Source: Staphylotrichum longicolle
Lineage: Eukaryota > Ascomycota > Sordariomycetes > Sordariales > Chaetomiaceae
DNA: 64,000 nucleotides
NCBI GenBank assembly: GCA_019096155.1
Contig: JAHCVI010000004.1
Location: 2,914,001 to 2,978,000, forward strand
Direction of reading: 5' to 3'
Shown piece after piece: positions 32,886 to 43,894 of this stretch. Each line of letters begins with the position of its first letter. The first letter of the stretch is position 1. The translations under genes were made by a program, and so were the position numbers. The notes below the pieces were generated by a model that was not told the origin of the DNA, searched no databases, and worked only from the letters and a program-made list of their open reading frames with translations.

Positions 32886-34739
32886 CTAGCCAAGATAACC
32901 CTCGAATATCTCGTTCCAGTCACTGCGCGCCGGCTCCTTTCTCCTGCTCTCGTAGGGGCTCTCGTACCGGCTGCCCAGCACATAACGCTCGAGGCGTGCC
33001 TTCAGTTCCCTCTTTTCAAAGTCTAGCCATGCAAAGTCCTCCGGCCACCCCTCGCGCATCCGCGACCGCACCTCCTCCGTCCCCGCCCAAGGATACGGAA
33101 AATCAGCGTAGAACCTGCCAAGCCCGCCGTCGCCGAGCCGGCGCAGCGGCTGCAAGAGATCCATGTAAGCCTTCATTAAGGCATCGCCTTCGTCGGCCGT
33201 TATTGTCGAACCGTACGTCCCCAGGGCTGCAAAGCGCGGCTTCACCACGGCCACCCGCACCATGAGCGCGGACGGGTTGATCTTGCCGTGGAGCCAGTCG
33301 GCCGTCGCCCACCAGTCCTCCATGGCGGGGTGTTCCGTCTCGGGCCAGCTCGCGGGACGGTACGGAGGGAAGACTAGCTCGAGGAACCGGAGGTGGGCGA
33401 GCGAGCCTGCAGGTACGATCTCCCGCAGAAAGTGAGAGATGGCAAGCCGAGGGTGTGGGTATGGATAGGGAGGGACATCCTCGTCGAGTCCTCCCGGCCA
33501 CCTTCCATAACCCCGCCGCTCTTTCTCAAATGGTAATGCCCAGGGTGGAGATATCTTGAAGTCGTGGACGATGAAGCGGTTGCTCGAGAAGAAGACGAAT
33601 TGTGCGTCGTCGTACAAGGTACGGCAGACGAGGAACAGGGGCAGGGGCGGAGCCCAGCATTTGCAGGTGAGCGAAAAGGCGGCGTGGCGAGAGCGGCAGA
33701 AGCAGCCGGTGGTCGGTGGCCCGCCGATGAGGCTTTCGCCGTGCCAGCAGCGGAAGAACTGCGCGCCGTAGTTCTCGTCCGGAGTACGGTGCTCCTCGTA
33801 TTCGTAGGTAAAGACTAGATATCCGCGGTCCTGCCTGCTCCACATGACTTCTTTTCTCGGGGCGACGAGATCGGTGTATTCGAGAATGCGGAATCGGACC
33901 TCGCGTGGGAGGTTTGCCAATGTAGTCGTACCCGACGGCTTCCAAGGCAGAGCGGGGATACCGCAGGTTTGATAAACAGTATCCTGGGCAAGCTGTTGGA
34001 GGCGGCCATCGGGTGCCTTGGCTAGTCGGATATGGCATCCTCTCAGGCGGAGGAGGCGAATCGGTTCGACAACGGACTTGGCTATTTCCAGCGCCTGTGG
34101 GTGTCTGGGGTCGATGTCGCAAACCAGGGAGAGCACGAGGCGTCCAGGAGCAACTTGTGAGAGGCGAGCGGCAGCTTCTTGCCACTTGTTTACCAAAGTT
34201 TGAGTGGCAGCCAGCGTGCCGTTATTGCTGCCCTCACAATATGGGCTCAGTAACGGGGGCTGGTGTAAGCCGTCGTGGTCCCGCTTGCAAAAGAACTTTC
34301 CGGAGTGACTATCATCTCCGCGACCGTAGAGGCAGCAGCCATCGCTACCCGGATATATGGCCAGTTGGTGGCAGGAAGCCTCGTTGAGAACAACCTTGAG
34401 ATTGGATAAAGCCCAAAGTGACGAGGCAGTCAGAGCGAACAGAGGGCGGAGCGGGCTCGGATCCGCATGCGAATAGTAGAGAACGAACCGATTTGCTGAG
34501 TACAGTAGAGCCGCCGCCTCGGCGTGGATGGCACGACAAGAAATCAGCAGGCCGTGGAAGCAACTCGGGTCTGGCACGTCAAACCATGCTCGCCTGCCGT
34601 GCAAGTCGAACTTGTATCGGCGGGCTCCCCATGATGACACCAAGCCGACTTCGTGGTAGATGTAGTACCGAATGTGCGGGGGCACGTGTAAGATAAGGGG
34701 CGGGGATGGCGGACTCCTTGAATCAGGCGGGCCTGTCAT
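32886..34739 (-). CDS. Fungal protein of unknown function with F-box-like segments
   Basis: Intronless reading frame of 617 residues from the ATG at 34739 (MTGPPDSRS). The frame runs further upstream only from a TTG, through leader-like sequence. Two segments resemble the short F-box-like or 2EXR-like motifs common in large ascomycete families: LILHVPPHIRYYIYHEVGLV (about 15-34) and TTLANLPREVRFRILEYTDL (about 282-305). Both are followed by Trp/Arg-rich stretches and by motifs of the type LISCRAIHAEAAALLYSANR and VCRTLYDDAQFVFFSSNRF. These paired halves suggest an internal duplication. Such proteins are numerous and poorly characterised in Sordariomycetes; a role as substrate adaptor in ubiquitin ligation is possible but not shown. 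No catalytic motif is seen. Confidence 0.78.
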   Translation of the reverse strand: MTGPPDSRSPPSPPLILHVPPHIRYYIYHEVGLVSSWGARRYKFDLHGRRAWFDVPDPSCFHGLLISCRAIHAEAAALLYSANRFVLYYSHADPSPLRPLFALTASSLWALSNLKVVLNEASCHQLAIYPGSDGCCLYGRGDDSHSGKFFCKRDHDGLHQPPLLSPYCEGSNNGTLAATQTLVNKWQEAAARLSQVAPGRLVLSLVCDIDPRHPQALEIAKSVVEPIRLLRLRGCHIRLAKAPDGRLQQLAQDTVYQTCGIPALPWKPSGTTTLANLPREVRFRILEYTDLVAPRKEVMWSRQDRGYLVFTYEYEEHRTPDENYGAQFFRCWHGESLIGGPPTTGCFCRSRHAAFSLTCKCWAPPLPLFLVCRTLYDDAQFVFFSSNRFIVHDFKISPPWALPFEKERRGYGRWPGGLDEDVPPYPYPHPRLAISHFLREIVPAGSLAHLRFLELVFPPYRPASWPETEHPAMEDWWATADWLHGKINPSALMVRVAVVKPRFAALGTYGSTITADEGDALMKAYMDLLQPLRRLGDGGLGRFYADFPYPWAGTEEVRSRMREGWPEDFAWLDFEKRELKARLERYVLGSRYESPYESRRKEPARSDWNEIFEGYLG

Positions 34740-35331
34740 GGCTGTTTTGACTACTAATGATAAGTTTGGGGCATGAGTTGGCTGGGCTCTGGCCGACGGC
34801 ACAGGTTTGCAAATGGTGCTTGAAGCAGGCTGCAGGCAGCAGTTGGCTTGTTGCAGGTCCCTTTCCCAGGTTGGGGTCCAAAAGACGGGTCCCTTACTAT
34901 GCACATGCACGCAGGGCAATTCGGAAAATGATTACATTCCGCAGTCTATGAACCTATTCGAGTCTTATCCGCCGGCTGTCCTCCCCACCTATGCCACTGC
35001 CTCGATCGACCATTCAAGTACCTATTCAACACCGATTCGTCTGCAGAGCAAAGAGATAAAGGCAGACCAAGCAGCGCGTCGCCCATCCCGACTCCCCCAT
35101 CTCTCAGTCAAACCCCCATAATGCACTTTCCAGACCCCGAACCCGCTTTGCAACGCCATACCATTTCTCATCCCACGGAAACCCCGAAGTAAAGAGTACG
35201 AACGCCGACAATGCTGAGCTGGGAAGGAAGAGAGTTGGGAAACGGGGTGTCCAGTGTCCCACATCATGACGAAGAATAAAAGCTGTGCCACAGTATTTGT
35301 TCCTAAAGTTGTGCTTCCTGAACCGCGGCCT
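34740..35331. other. Intergenic region
   Basis: Promoter of the F-box-like gene and 3' UTR of the CK2 beta gene, both on the minus strand. No gene is supported. Confidence 0.45.
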
Positions 35332-36440
35332 CTAGAGCTCCGACTCGGCGCCGTTGGCGTCCACCGCCATGGGGCTTCCGTTCTGGTTCTGCCTCTGCCT
35401 CTGCCTCCGGCTCAACCGCGCGTGGGCAATGGCGCGCCTCCTCGCCGTGTGCCGCGCGCTGTTCATGTTCATGCTCTCATCATCGTCGTCCGACTCGGCG
35501 CCGTGCTCCTCGGCAAAGTTGCGGGCCTCGTCCAGGACCGTGATGTCCTCGGGCTTGTCGCGCAGCCACTGCATGCGCGGGCCGGAGCGCGCCAGCTCTG
35601 ATACGCGGAAGCCGTAGATCTTGGGCTCATAGATCTTGCCGCGACCGAGACCGGGGGCGATGTTGCGCGCGAACATGCCGTTGATCATTCCCGGGTCGTC
35701 GGAGGAGCGGCCGAGATTGGCGGCGGTCTCGGCGCCCCGACGCGACAGGTCGTATTCAGGGAAGGTGAGGAGGAAAAGCGCGCCGAAGGTGCGACCGAAG
35801 AAGGCACCATCGACGGTCTGGAAGCGGCTGTTCGGTGGGACGTAGACGTCAAGGCATGACGGGCAGAAGAGTTTGACTGTGTCTTCGCCGGGTATGTCGG
35901 AGAGGCCGACGGGCAGGGTCCTGGTTTGGTTGCAGTTCGTGCGCGGGCAGACACCAAAGTGGCCCAGCTCGTACTTCTCTGACATTTGTTGGATGCCCGC
36001 CCGGGAGCAGATGAAGCGCTGGTGGATCAGACCGTAGAGCATCTCTGCCGAGGACTCGATGACGGACAAGTCACTCGCAACACGGCTGTGATGCCTCCTC
36101 TCGCCCGACCGCCCGCCTGGACCATCCCGCACATCGCCCGAAATGTCCTCCTCGTCCTCCTCTTCCTCCTCTTCGTCATCTTCGTCCTCCTCTGGTTCAA
36201 CGTCGAGGATCATCTGGTCGAGATAGACAAATCAGTACCGCCAGACAACGACATGGCACAGGCAATTGGAGCGAGCAGTACCTCTAGCGCCTCCTTGTAC
36301 ATCGCGACCTGGTTCTGCAGGCCGGTCAGATTGAAGTCATCTTCAATGAAATCCTCCGACACCTCGGCGAAATACTCATGGCCGAGGAGGGAGCAGAACG
36401 ACGAGATCCAGGATTCTGGCGTTCCCGAAGACGTCGACAT
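35332..36440 (-). CDS. Casein kinase II regulatory (beta) subunit
   Basis: Two exons, 36282-36440 and 35332-36213, with a 68-nt intron (GTACTG donor, ACCAG acceptor); 346 residues. The sequence shows the CK2-beta hallmarks: SWISSFCSLLGHEYFAEVSE and FIEDDFNLTGL at the start, YKEALEMILDVEPEE across the splice site, then IHQRFICSRAGIQQM. The zinc finger that mediates dimerisation has cysteines at about 142, 147, 170 and 173. An acidic Glu/Asp run (about 61-76) interrupts the N-terminal domain and is longer than in animal CK2 beta, as is common in fungi. The C-terminal tail is basic and Gln/Arg-rich. The subunit dimerises and assembles two catalytic alpha subunits in nucleus and cytosol. Fungi usually carry two beta genes; I cannot decide between CKB1 and CKB2. 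The gene diverges from a JmjC gene across 595 bp. Confidence 0.93.
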
Positions 36441-37035
36441 GGTGCTGGGGCTGCGAGTGCGGCGCGGGGTACAAGCGGTAGCGGGGCGGTAGGAGCGTCG
36501 GGGCGACGATCGTGTTTTGGGGTGGTGAAAGGGGAGGTTGGACGTGGGAGTCGGAGTAGGAGTCGGAGTGGGAGTGGTGCGCGATCCCACGTGCTCGGCT
36601 GTCGCGTTGGCAGCTCGCTCGTTCTATGACGCCGGCATGATCAAGCGCGCAATAATATCGGGGTGATGTGGCGCCCGGCGGATGGGCTGTTGGGGTCAAG
36701 CTAAGATGGTTGATATTGGATGTGGTTCCTGTTTGGTGACTTTGGTGTCCCCTGCCCGCTTGGCCCAGCCCACGCAGAGTCCAGCCATGCCGTGCCTCAT
36801 TTCTGCTGGTGGGCGGGCTGCTTGGCCCGTGCACCCCATCTGAGCCCCGCGATTGCTCGATGCCTGAAATTTTGGGTCGGCGGGGATGGCCAATTTTCAG
36901 GCCTGGGCAATCTCACGTGTTGTCGCGTTGCGCTGGTGCCGGGATGCAGCGCGTTCCCAGCACTGCTCCCCCACTGTAACATCGACTCGGCCACTGCGGC
37001 CACTTTGTCATATCTGAAACTTACAATACAGCCCA
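36441..37035. promoter_or_regulatory. Divergent promoter between CK2 beta and JmjC genes
   Basis: A bidirectional upstream region. A hexamer run of GGAGTC/GGAGTA-type units lies at about 36545-36576 in the CK2 beta leader. No clear TATA element is seen on either strand. Confidence 0.4.
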
Positions 37036-38160
37036 ATGCTCCGCGTCTCACCCCGTTTCCGTGCGCTGTCGACACGGCTGCTCCTTCAACGACGCTTTTC
37101 TAGCAGCGCAACACTTCCGGTGCACAATGGCGCCACCATTGTCACGGTCAACCAGCACCTGATCGATGCTGCAGAATTCCACAGCATCACCTCGAGCATC
37201 CCAAAAATTGCCGTTTTACTGCAATCCCTTCCCTTCGCCGATTCCGAGGCCAATACTGCACGCCCAAGCCCCCTAGTAACGTTGAGGAACTGGTTCTCGC
37301 TCCAGTCTCGGTCTGCTATGATAGAGGCTTTCTCATCATACTTTCGAGACCACTTAGACATATTTGTCCCCTACGAACTGGTTCTCGGCTCGGGAGACGA
37401 GGCGCTCCTCAGGACAAAGCGTCTCGTTGAGTTCTTAGACACCATGCGAGAATCATCAGAACATGACCACCTCTATCCACTGCTCGCCAAACTACTGGAC
37501 GTCGAGCAGCTCCGCAACGGCGTGGTTGCCGCCGAGTTCATCCGCTTCGACGCCCCTCTGGCCCTCATGGGCGCCGCCTTGCGGTACAACATTCCGCCCA
37601 GGTCTCCCGATCAGCGCGTCTCGCAGCTATACATCGCACAGCTGCCTCTGTCAGACTTGCCCCAAACACTCCAACACGACCTCCCCACCCCATCATGCCT
37701 CACGGCCCCCACCTCTCCGGACGCGTCCTACGCAGCCGACGTCTACAACAGCAGCATCTGGCTTGGCCTGGAACCCACCTTCACGCCCTGGCACCGCGAT
37801 CCAAATGCGAACCTCTTTCGCCAACTGTGCGGCGTGAAGACGGTCCGGATGATGCCGCCACGAGCGGGGAGGACGCTCTTCGGGCAAGTCATGCGGGGCC
37901 TCGGGCAATCGACCGCCAGCGCCGCCATCAGGGGCGAGGAGATGATGCAGGGTGCTGAGCGGCAGGCCTGGCTGGATGCCGTCTGGGGACCCTCTGCGCC
38001 CAAGGGGATGCTCGAGGTGACGGTGCGTCCCCGCGACATGCTGTTTCTTCCCAAAGGATGGTGGCACAGCGTTAGGAGTGCGCAAGGGGGGGTTGGGGAT
38101 CTTAATGTGTCCGTCAATTGGTGGTTTCGGTGGAGGGAGAACCGTCCTCGGAGGTTCTAG
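37036..38160 (+). CDS. JmjC / cupin-8 domain oxygenase-like protein
   Basis: Intronless gene of 374 residues. The C-terminal half is a cupin-8/JmjC fold: FTPWHRDPNANLFRQLCGVK supplies the Fe(II)-binding His253-x-Asp255, and FLPKGWWHSV supplies the distal His344. A lysine following the HxD motif (K268) is in a position where such enzymes often bind 2-oxoglutarate. This is a small stand-alone JmjC protein of the JMJD5/JMJD7/TYW5 type, expected to hydroxylate a protein or RNA rather than demethylate histones; the substrate cannot be read. The first 22 residues (MLRVSPRFRALSTRLLLQRR) are Arg-rich without acids, like a mitochondrial presequence. The start is at the first ATG, with context CCCAATGCT. 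Confidence 0.85.
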   Translation: MLRVSPRFRALSTRLLLQRRFSSSATLPVHNGATIVTVNQHLIDAAEFHSITSSIPKIAVLLQSLPFADSEANTARPSPLVTLRNWFSLQSRSAMIEAFSSYFRDHLDIFVPYELVLGSGDEALLRTKRLVEFLDTMRESSEHDHLYPLLAKLLDVEQLRNGVVAAEFIRFDAPLALMGAALRYNIPPRSPDQRVSQLYIAQLPLSDLPQTLQHDLPTPSCLTAPTSPDASYAADVYNSSIWLGLEPTFTPWHRDPNANLFRQLCGVKTVRMMPPRAGRTLFGQVMRGLGQSTASAAIRGEEMMQGAERQAWLDAVWGPSAPKGMLEVTVRPRDMLFLPKGWWHSVRSAQGGVGDLNVSVNWWFRWRENRPRRF

Positions 38161-38591
38161 GCAAAGTATAATCTGCCCTCCTCCAGGTCCTGACAGTACG
38201 GAGCGCAGTGATGAAGTAAGTCTGGCCGTGGCACCACGCCGATCTCACCCGACTCCCATTCATCGGCCGACGCACACTGTATGTTCTTGATGGTACAGTC
38301 CATCTCGCATGTGGTGGTAGCCAAGGGGAAGCCGACACAACCCACGACCAGGTCTTGTCCGGGTTCAACCCTGGTGGCTAGCCACAGCCCAGTCGCCCCT
38401 GATCATCCATACCTTAGGCGCCATCCTAAACCCGTTGTGACTACTTCGAGATGTATTCAGCGGTCAAAAAGAAAATCCTGGTCAGTGCGTTGATTAGACA
38501 TGTCTGTCTGTCGATTCTTTCGGTTCGCTACAGATACTAATGTACAGTTCGCTTCAAAAGGCCGAGGTGCCATGTTCTCTAACGTCTTCTT
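38161..38591. other. Convergent intergenic region
   Basis: 3' regions of the JmjC gene (plus) and the DUF1295-type gene (minus). I see no coding or RNA signal. Confidence 0.45.
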
Positions 38592-39934
38592 TTAAGCATC
38601 AAACTCCCAAAACCAGTGATGCGATGAGTCAATCCAGAACCTGAGGGCGTGGTACCTCCTCCAATCTCGGTAATCCTTCCTCTCCAAGTAGAGCGCATCA
38701 TACTTGTTCTCGATGACCGGGATGCTGACGTGCCTGAACATCTTGTAGAGAAACCAGGGGCAGATGAGGCTCACCACGAGGGCAGTCATGGGACCCATAC
38801 CCAGCGACTCTCGCGCGTTTGGGCTGAGAATGATCGAGCTGCAGCAAATCGTGATGCCGATCCAAACCAGCCAGTCGCCGTAGTAGTTGGGATGCCGGCT
38901 GCCACACCTCGCGTCAGCTCCAATTCTATCGCAGCGGCCACAAGACTCACCTCCGTCTCCAAAGCCCTCTTTGACAGAATATTTCATTGTGCTTGCCATG
39001 GTCCCTCTCCCAGCGCCACTTTGTAAGCTGCCAGTCCGCGAGGAGCTCGAGAACAGACCCTCTGAAAACCGACCAGATGCCGAGCCAGTACCAGAAGTTT
39101 GACATGAGATATCCGATATACCCCTCCGGGCTGTGAGCGCCAAGGTTCTCGATAACCGTCAACGGCACGGCGTTGAAGGCGACGACCGGCAGCGAGCAGA
39201 CCGTCACCCAGATGAGCTGCATCACAAACGCCCGAGCAAACAGCCATGGCTGGTCGCGAACGCCCTCGAAGCGCGAGTCGCGCCGGTAGTACAGCATGCG
39301 AAGGGATGTGTACAGGCCGACTGTTTACCCCTTCGTCAGCGTTCCTGCCAACCCAACTTGAAACGCACAACCAACAAACAACAAAAGGGGGAGAAGAAAA
39401 AATGGAGGAACAAGACTTACTCCTCCCCGCCCACGCCCAAACCACACCCGTAACAACAACCTGCCTCCAATGCACCCCCAACCCCTTCCACCCCCCCTCA
39501 GCCACATAATACGGCCCCCGCAGCCATACAGGCAACCACAGACTCACCCCGCCCATCAGCCAAAAACACACCATCCCGCACAGATCAAACGCCCACTCGT
39601 GCTTCCACCAAAAGATGCTCGCGGCCCCCACCGCCGCGGTCACGACCGCGTTCAGCGCCGTGCACGCCACCAGGCTCGCCAGGAACCCCGCGGGCAGGAC
39701 CCACACGCGCACGACGTGGATGAAGAGCGAGAGGAAGAACCAGAAGGGCACGAACAGCAGGCAGCGGATGGCGTAGGCCGTGGGGATGGGCAGGATCTGG
39801 CGGGTGAGGGCCCGCGGCTGGGGCGGGCCGCGGTTTCTCTTCTTCTTCTTCTCCGCCCTGCGGGCGGCTGCTTCTTTTTGGGCGTAGTAGTCGGGTTGGA
39901 GGTATCGGTCGAAGAAGCTGCGTAGTCGAGGCAT
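38592..39934 (-). CDS. DUF1295 / steroid-reductase-like integral membrane protein
   Basis: Three exons, 39421-39934, 38951-39320 and 38592-38898, with introns of 100 nt (GTAAGT/ACAG) and 52 nt (GTGAGT, GCTGAC branch, GCAG); 396 residues. Residues 25-45 are highly basic (EKKKKRNRG). At least six hydrophobic segments follow, among them CLLFVPFWFFLSLFIHVV, ALNAVVTAAVGAASIFW, VMQLIWVTVCSLPVVAF and ALVVSLICPWFLYKMF. The C-terminal motif GLWRRSRHPNYYGDW followed by ...YRDWRRYHALRFW matches the DUF1295 / 3-oxo-5-alpha-steroid 4-dehydrogenase C-terminal family. In that family the HPNY segment lies near a cofactor-binding site, NADPH or SAM depending on the member. It is probably an ER membrane enzyme of lipid metabolism, but no specific reaction can be assigned. 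Confidence 0.85.
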
Positions 39935-41351
39935 GGTGGCGGTTGGAACGGGGGATGGTTGGTGAATTTGGGGATGGTGGTTTGGTGTTGTGTGGTTTAG
40001 TTGGCCAGCCGGCGGGGTTGAGGGGAATGACTCGGAGTGTTGGTGATGCTAATAACAAAATGCTGGTGTTCTTCGGTTGTTTGTTGTTATTTCTGGCGCT
40101 CGATCGCAGAACTTGGAGTTGGGGAGTAAGGTTGACACGATGTGGGAAACGTTGCAGGTATTGGGTGGGAGCCGGTAGGACAAAGTCCAGGCAGTTTCAC
40201 TCTCCCTCGTGCCACTGCAGGGCCCCCTCGTTCGTTGCTGATTTGGACTCGGAAAGAGCGAAAGTGAGCAGAACTGGAAGGCCCGTTGCAGATTCGACTC
40301 GGAATGAAAAGCAGGAACGAAGGCAAACATCCCCTGACACCTTCCTTGCAGGGCCTCTTCCCCTGTCTTGCGAACAAAACGGCAAACTTCAGGTTCCTTT
40401 GAAAGGAAGAGGATGAGACCAAACCCGCAGAACAAAGGCCAGCTCCGTCAGGCTTTCCTTACTTTGGCGCCCATGCCGCCTTCCGTCGAGTTCCCTTGGC
40501 TTGTCCCACACGAGTGACACAACATCTGCAGTAACCACAAACAACCAAAGAAAGATGAGACTTTTGTCGTCCTGCCAGTCAAGCACTTGCTCGAATCCAT
40601 TAAATCAAGTGATGCAAATGCACTTAGTACAACTAGAGGTCCAGGGCGCCGTGCGTTCATCCTACGGCTGACCTCTACTCGAGATTCAGGGGCTTTTTGA
40701 CCACCCCGTTGCTTGGGGCAACAAGCCAGGTACGGTCGCCAACCTTTGTGAGGAGAGATCACGAGGTTTCAGCAGGTTCTCACGCAAGAGCAGAATCCCT
40801 TTTTGTTCCAGCGCACCAAGAGCGAACCAAGTCAACAATTTCGAAGTCAAAAGCGGGACTACCCTTATCAAAACCACCACACCACACCATCACTCACTCA
40901 TAGCACCCAAGGCACATCAAAAGTTAAACAGAAAACGATCAATTCAAACTCTCAACCAGCCACTGCCCATTCAGGCAGAGCAGAGCAGAGCCAATGCTAC
41001 TTTTTCCCCATCAATCATCTCTCCCTCCACTTGACTAACCAAACAACCGAGGTAGGTGTAAGGTAAATGACCCAATTCCCATCATCCCTTTGTATCCCCA
41101 AGTCCTGGCCAACTGCGTGCCATCAGGGGCAACAACAGCGGCACATCCAAGTTAATCCCATCCCTTTAACAAACTTCATAACACAAGAGTGTATATCCAG
41201 TTTCCAAAGCTCTCAAAAGAGCATCCAACCAAGAGAAAAAACAAAAAAAGAAAGGCAGAGCGCCGGATCCAATGCTGCTGACGAAAAAAAGGAGTCTATG
41301 CCATCAAACACAAACAGAAAAAGGAACACCCGTCAACTCAAGCCAGGTTGT
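39935..41351. other. Intergenic region
   Basis: About 1.4 kb upstream of the DUF1295-type gene and downstream of PEPCK. A-rich near 40900-41330 on the plus strand, consistent with the PEPCK 3' UTR. No gene is supported. Confidence 0.45.
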
Positions 41352-43894
41352 TTAGACAACCGGGCCAGCCTTGACGACATCCTCGGTCGCCTCGCTCTCG
41401 TACTTCTTGAAGTTCTCCAAGAACAGGCCACCGAGCTTCTTGACCTCGGCCTCGAAGCTCTCGGCGCCGGCGGTCCAGGCCTTCTTGGGGTTGAGCAGCT
41501 CGGCGGGGACACCGGGGCAGCTGGTCGGGACCTGGAGGTTGAAGACGTCGTAGTTCTCGTACTCGACCTTGGCGAGCTCGCCGCTGTGGATCGCGTCGAG
41601 GATGGCGCGCGTGTACTTGAGCGGGCAGCGCTTGCCGCCCTGGGCGAAGCCGGCGCCAACCCAGCCGGTGTTGAGGAGCCACGCGTTGGCGTTGTGCGTC
41701 TCGATCTTGTCCGCAAGCATCTTGGCGTAGCGCATGGGGTGGAGGGCGAGGAAGGGCTGAGCGAAGCACGACGAGAAGGTCGCCTGGGGCTCGAGCACAC
41801 CATCCTCGGTACCGGCCATCTTGGAGGTGTAGCCGCTGATGAAGTGGAACATGGTCTGGGCGCTGTTGAGCTTGGAGATGGGGGGGAGGACGCCCCTAGC
41901 GTCGCAGGTGAGGAGGATGATGTTGGACGGGTGGTTGTTGGACAGGCAGGGGATCTTGGCGTTGCTGATGAACTCGATCGGGTACGCGCAGCGCGTGTTC
42001 TCGGTGAGGGTCGAGTCGTCGTAGTCGACCTCGCGGGTGTCCTGGTCGAAGACGACGTTCTCGAGAACGGAACCGAAGCGGATGGCGCCGAAAATATCGG
42101 GCTCCTTCTCGGCCGAGAGACCGATCGTCTTGGCGTAGCAGCCGCCCTCAATGTTGAAGACGCCGCGGTCGCTCCAGCAGTGCTCGTCGTCGCCGATCAG
42201 CATGCGGTTGGGGTCGGCCGACAGGGTGGTCTTGCCGGTGCCAGACAGGCCGAAGAAGAGGGTGACATCGCCGTTCTTGCCCTCGTTGGCGGACGAGTGC
42301 AGGGTCAGGATGTTGTGCTTGATGGGGCCCTCGTAGAACATGACGGTGAAGATACCCTTCTTCATCTCGCCGGCGTACTCGGTACCGAGGATGACCATCT
42401 CCTTCTCGGCGAAGTTGATAGCGACCGAAGTGGCGGAGGTCATGCCCTCGGTGTAGCGGTTGGCGGGGAAACGGCCAGCGTTGTAGATGGTGTAGTCGGG
42501 CTGGAAGTGCTCAAGCTCCTCGCGCGGCGGGCGGATGAGCATGTTGCGCATGAAGAGAGCGTGGTAGGCGCGCGCGCAGACGACGCGCACCTTGATGCGG
42601 TACTTCTCGTCCCAGCCGGCATAGCCATCGACGACGTAGATGCGGTTCCGGGTGTTGAGGTAGTCGACAGCACGCTCGCGGTTGATCTTCCAGACCTGTA
42701 CGAATCACGTGTGGTTAGCGACTGGAGGTCGAGATCAGGGTATTCACGTGATTTGGGGTTTTTGCGGGGGACCGGGGGAGCGGGATGGAGACTCGGCTAT
42801 CGAGAGTGGGGCGGGTTTGGCACGAGGGGGATGCAGGGAATGACGACAACGACAGGGGCGCGGCAGGCCTCGGCAGAAGCGGCAAAGCTCTGCACTCCAC
42901 GACACAACGATGATGTCGCCGCCCATCGCCCAACCGACAACCGCGGCCTCCGGACGCCCGATCGCTCGTGCGATGCGCGTAACGCCAAGGACGATGACGT
43001 CCTGAGGCAATTGGGCCAGTTTTGGGCTTGGGGCCCGAATGGCGCTAAGGGGAGAGATCATGTTCGCTGCCCTCGTGACCAAGGGACCCGGAAGCGACAA
43101 ACGGCTAGCCGCGGGCTGCCGGTCTTGGGGTGCAACAGAGAAAACGAAATGACTGGAATGCAACTGGTGTCTTGTCTTACCTCAGGGTCCATGGGCTTGT
43201 TGACGGGTCCCCACCAGATGTCGTTTTCTGATGATGGCTCCTTGACAATGCGCTTGTCGAGTGGTGACCGGCCGGTCTTCTTGCCGGAGTAGGCGGTCAG
43301 GGCGCCGCTCGAGGCAACGGCAGTGCCCGTCTCGTACACCAACGCATCCTCGTAGAGGGCAGCGACTGAAGGGTTGGGGATCTAGAAGTGGATTGTGGTC
43401 AGCTGAGGTTGTCGGCGGGCTCACGAAGACTCGAGTCTACTCACAATGGCGACGCGGTCATAGTCGATGTGGGCCTTCTCGTGGAGCTCCTCCTCTGTAT
43501 CATGTGGTTAGAAACCGGCAACACGAGAAACCGGAGAAGTCGAGGTTGCTTCGGGAGCGCATACCAAGCTCAGTGTGTTCACGGTGGGGGCTGTATTCTC
43601 TTGGTTAGAACGGTTCAGGGACTGGAAGAACCGAAGAGCGAGGCGGCACTTACGCGATACCACCGGGGTGGAGGCCGGTCTTGTTGACTGTGTTGACGAG
43701 CACTGCAGGCGAGGCCGAGGTTAGCAACGTTGGCCTTGACGGACCAGTGGACGACGGCCCAGGTGGCTCGCCGTGAAGGACGACCTACTGTTGGCGGCGC
43801 GAGGGGTTTGTCCTTGAGTAAGAAGCTGGCTACGAGGGCCTTTGACGGAGGGATCGGTGTAGGGAGAATCGGTTCTGGTGACGGGGTCCTTCAT
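41352..43894 (-). CDS. Phosphoenolpyruvate carboxykinase (ATP), gluconeogenesis
   Basis: Six exons: 43789-43894, 43654-43702, 43565-43590, 43445-43494, 43181-43381 and 41352-42695; 591 residues. It is the orthologue type of Neurospora acu-6. The product decarboxylates and phosphorylates oxaloacetate to PEP in the cytosol, the committed step of gluconeogenesis on acetate, ethanol or amino acids. Signatures include VNKTGLHPGG, TAYSGKKTGRSPLDKRIV, NRIYVVDGYAGWDEKYR, the kinase-1a loop GLSGTGKTTLSADP (about 293-306), the metal/kinase-2 region ENVVFDQDTREVDYDD and NTRCAYPIEFI. The 5' part is cut by small introns, one exon being only 26 nt, and by an unusual 485-nt intron (42696-43180) with a GTAAGA donor and GTACAG acceptor. 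Regulation is presumably by carbon source as in other fungi; the sequence does not prove it. The N-terminal 35 residues are the least certain. Confidence 0.93.

Noticed and set aside
38355..38375. GGGTTCAACCC resembling a T arm
   Set aside because: Flanking bases do not pair as a 5-bp stem and no cloverleaf can be drawn.
41067..43292. 741-codon plus-strand ORF across PEPCK
   Set aside because: It is the antisense shadow of PEPCK coding exons and their intron; C/G-ending codons on the minus strand keep the opposite strand open. Its protein shows no family motif.
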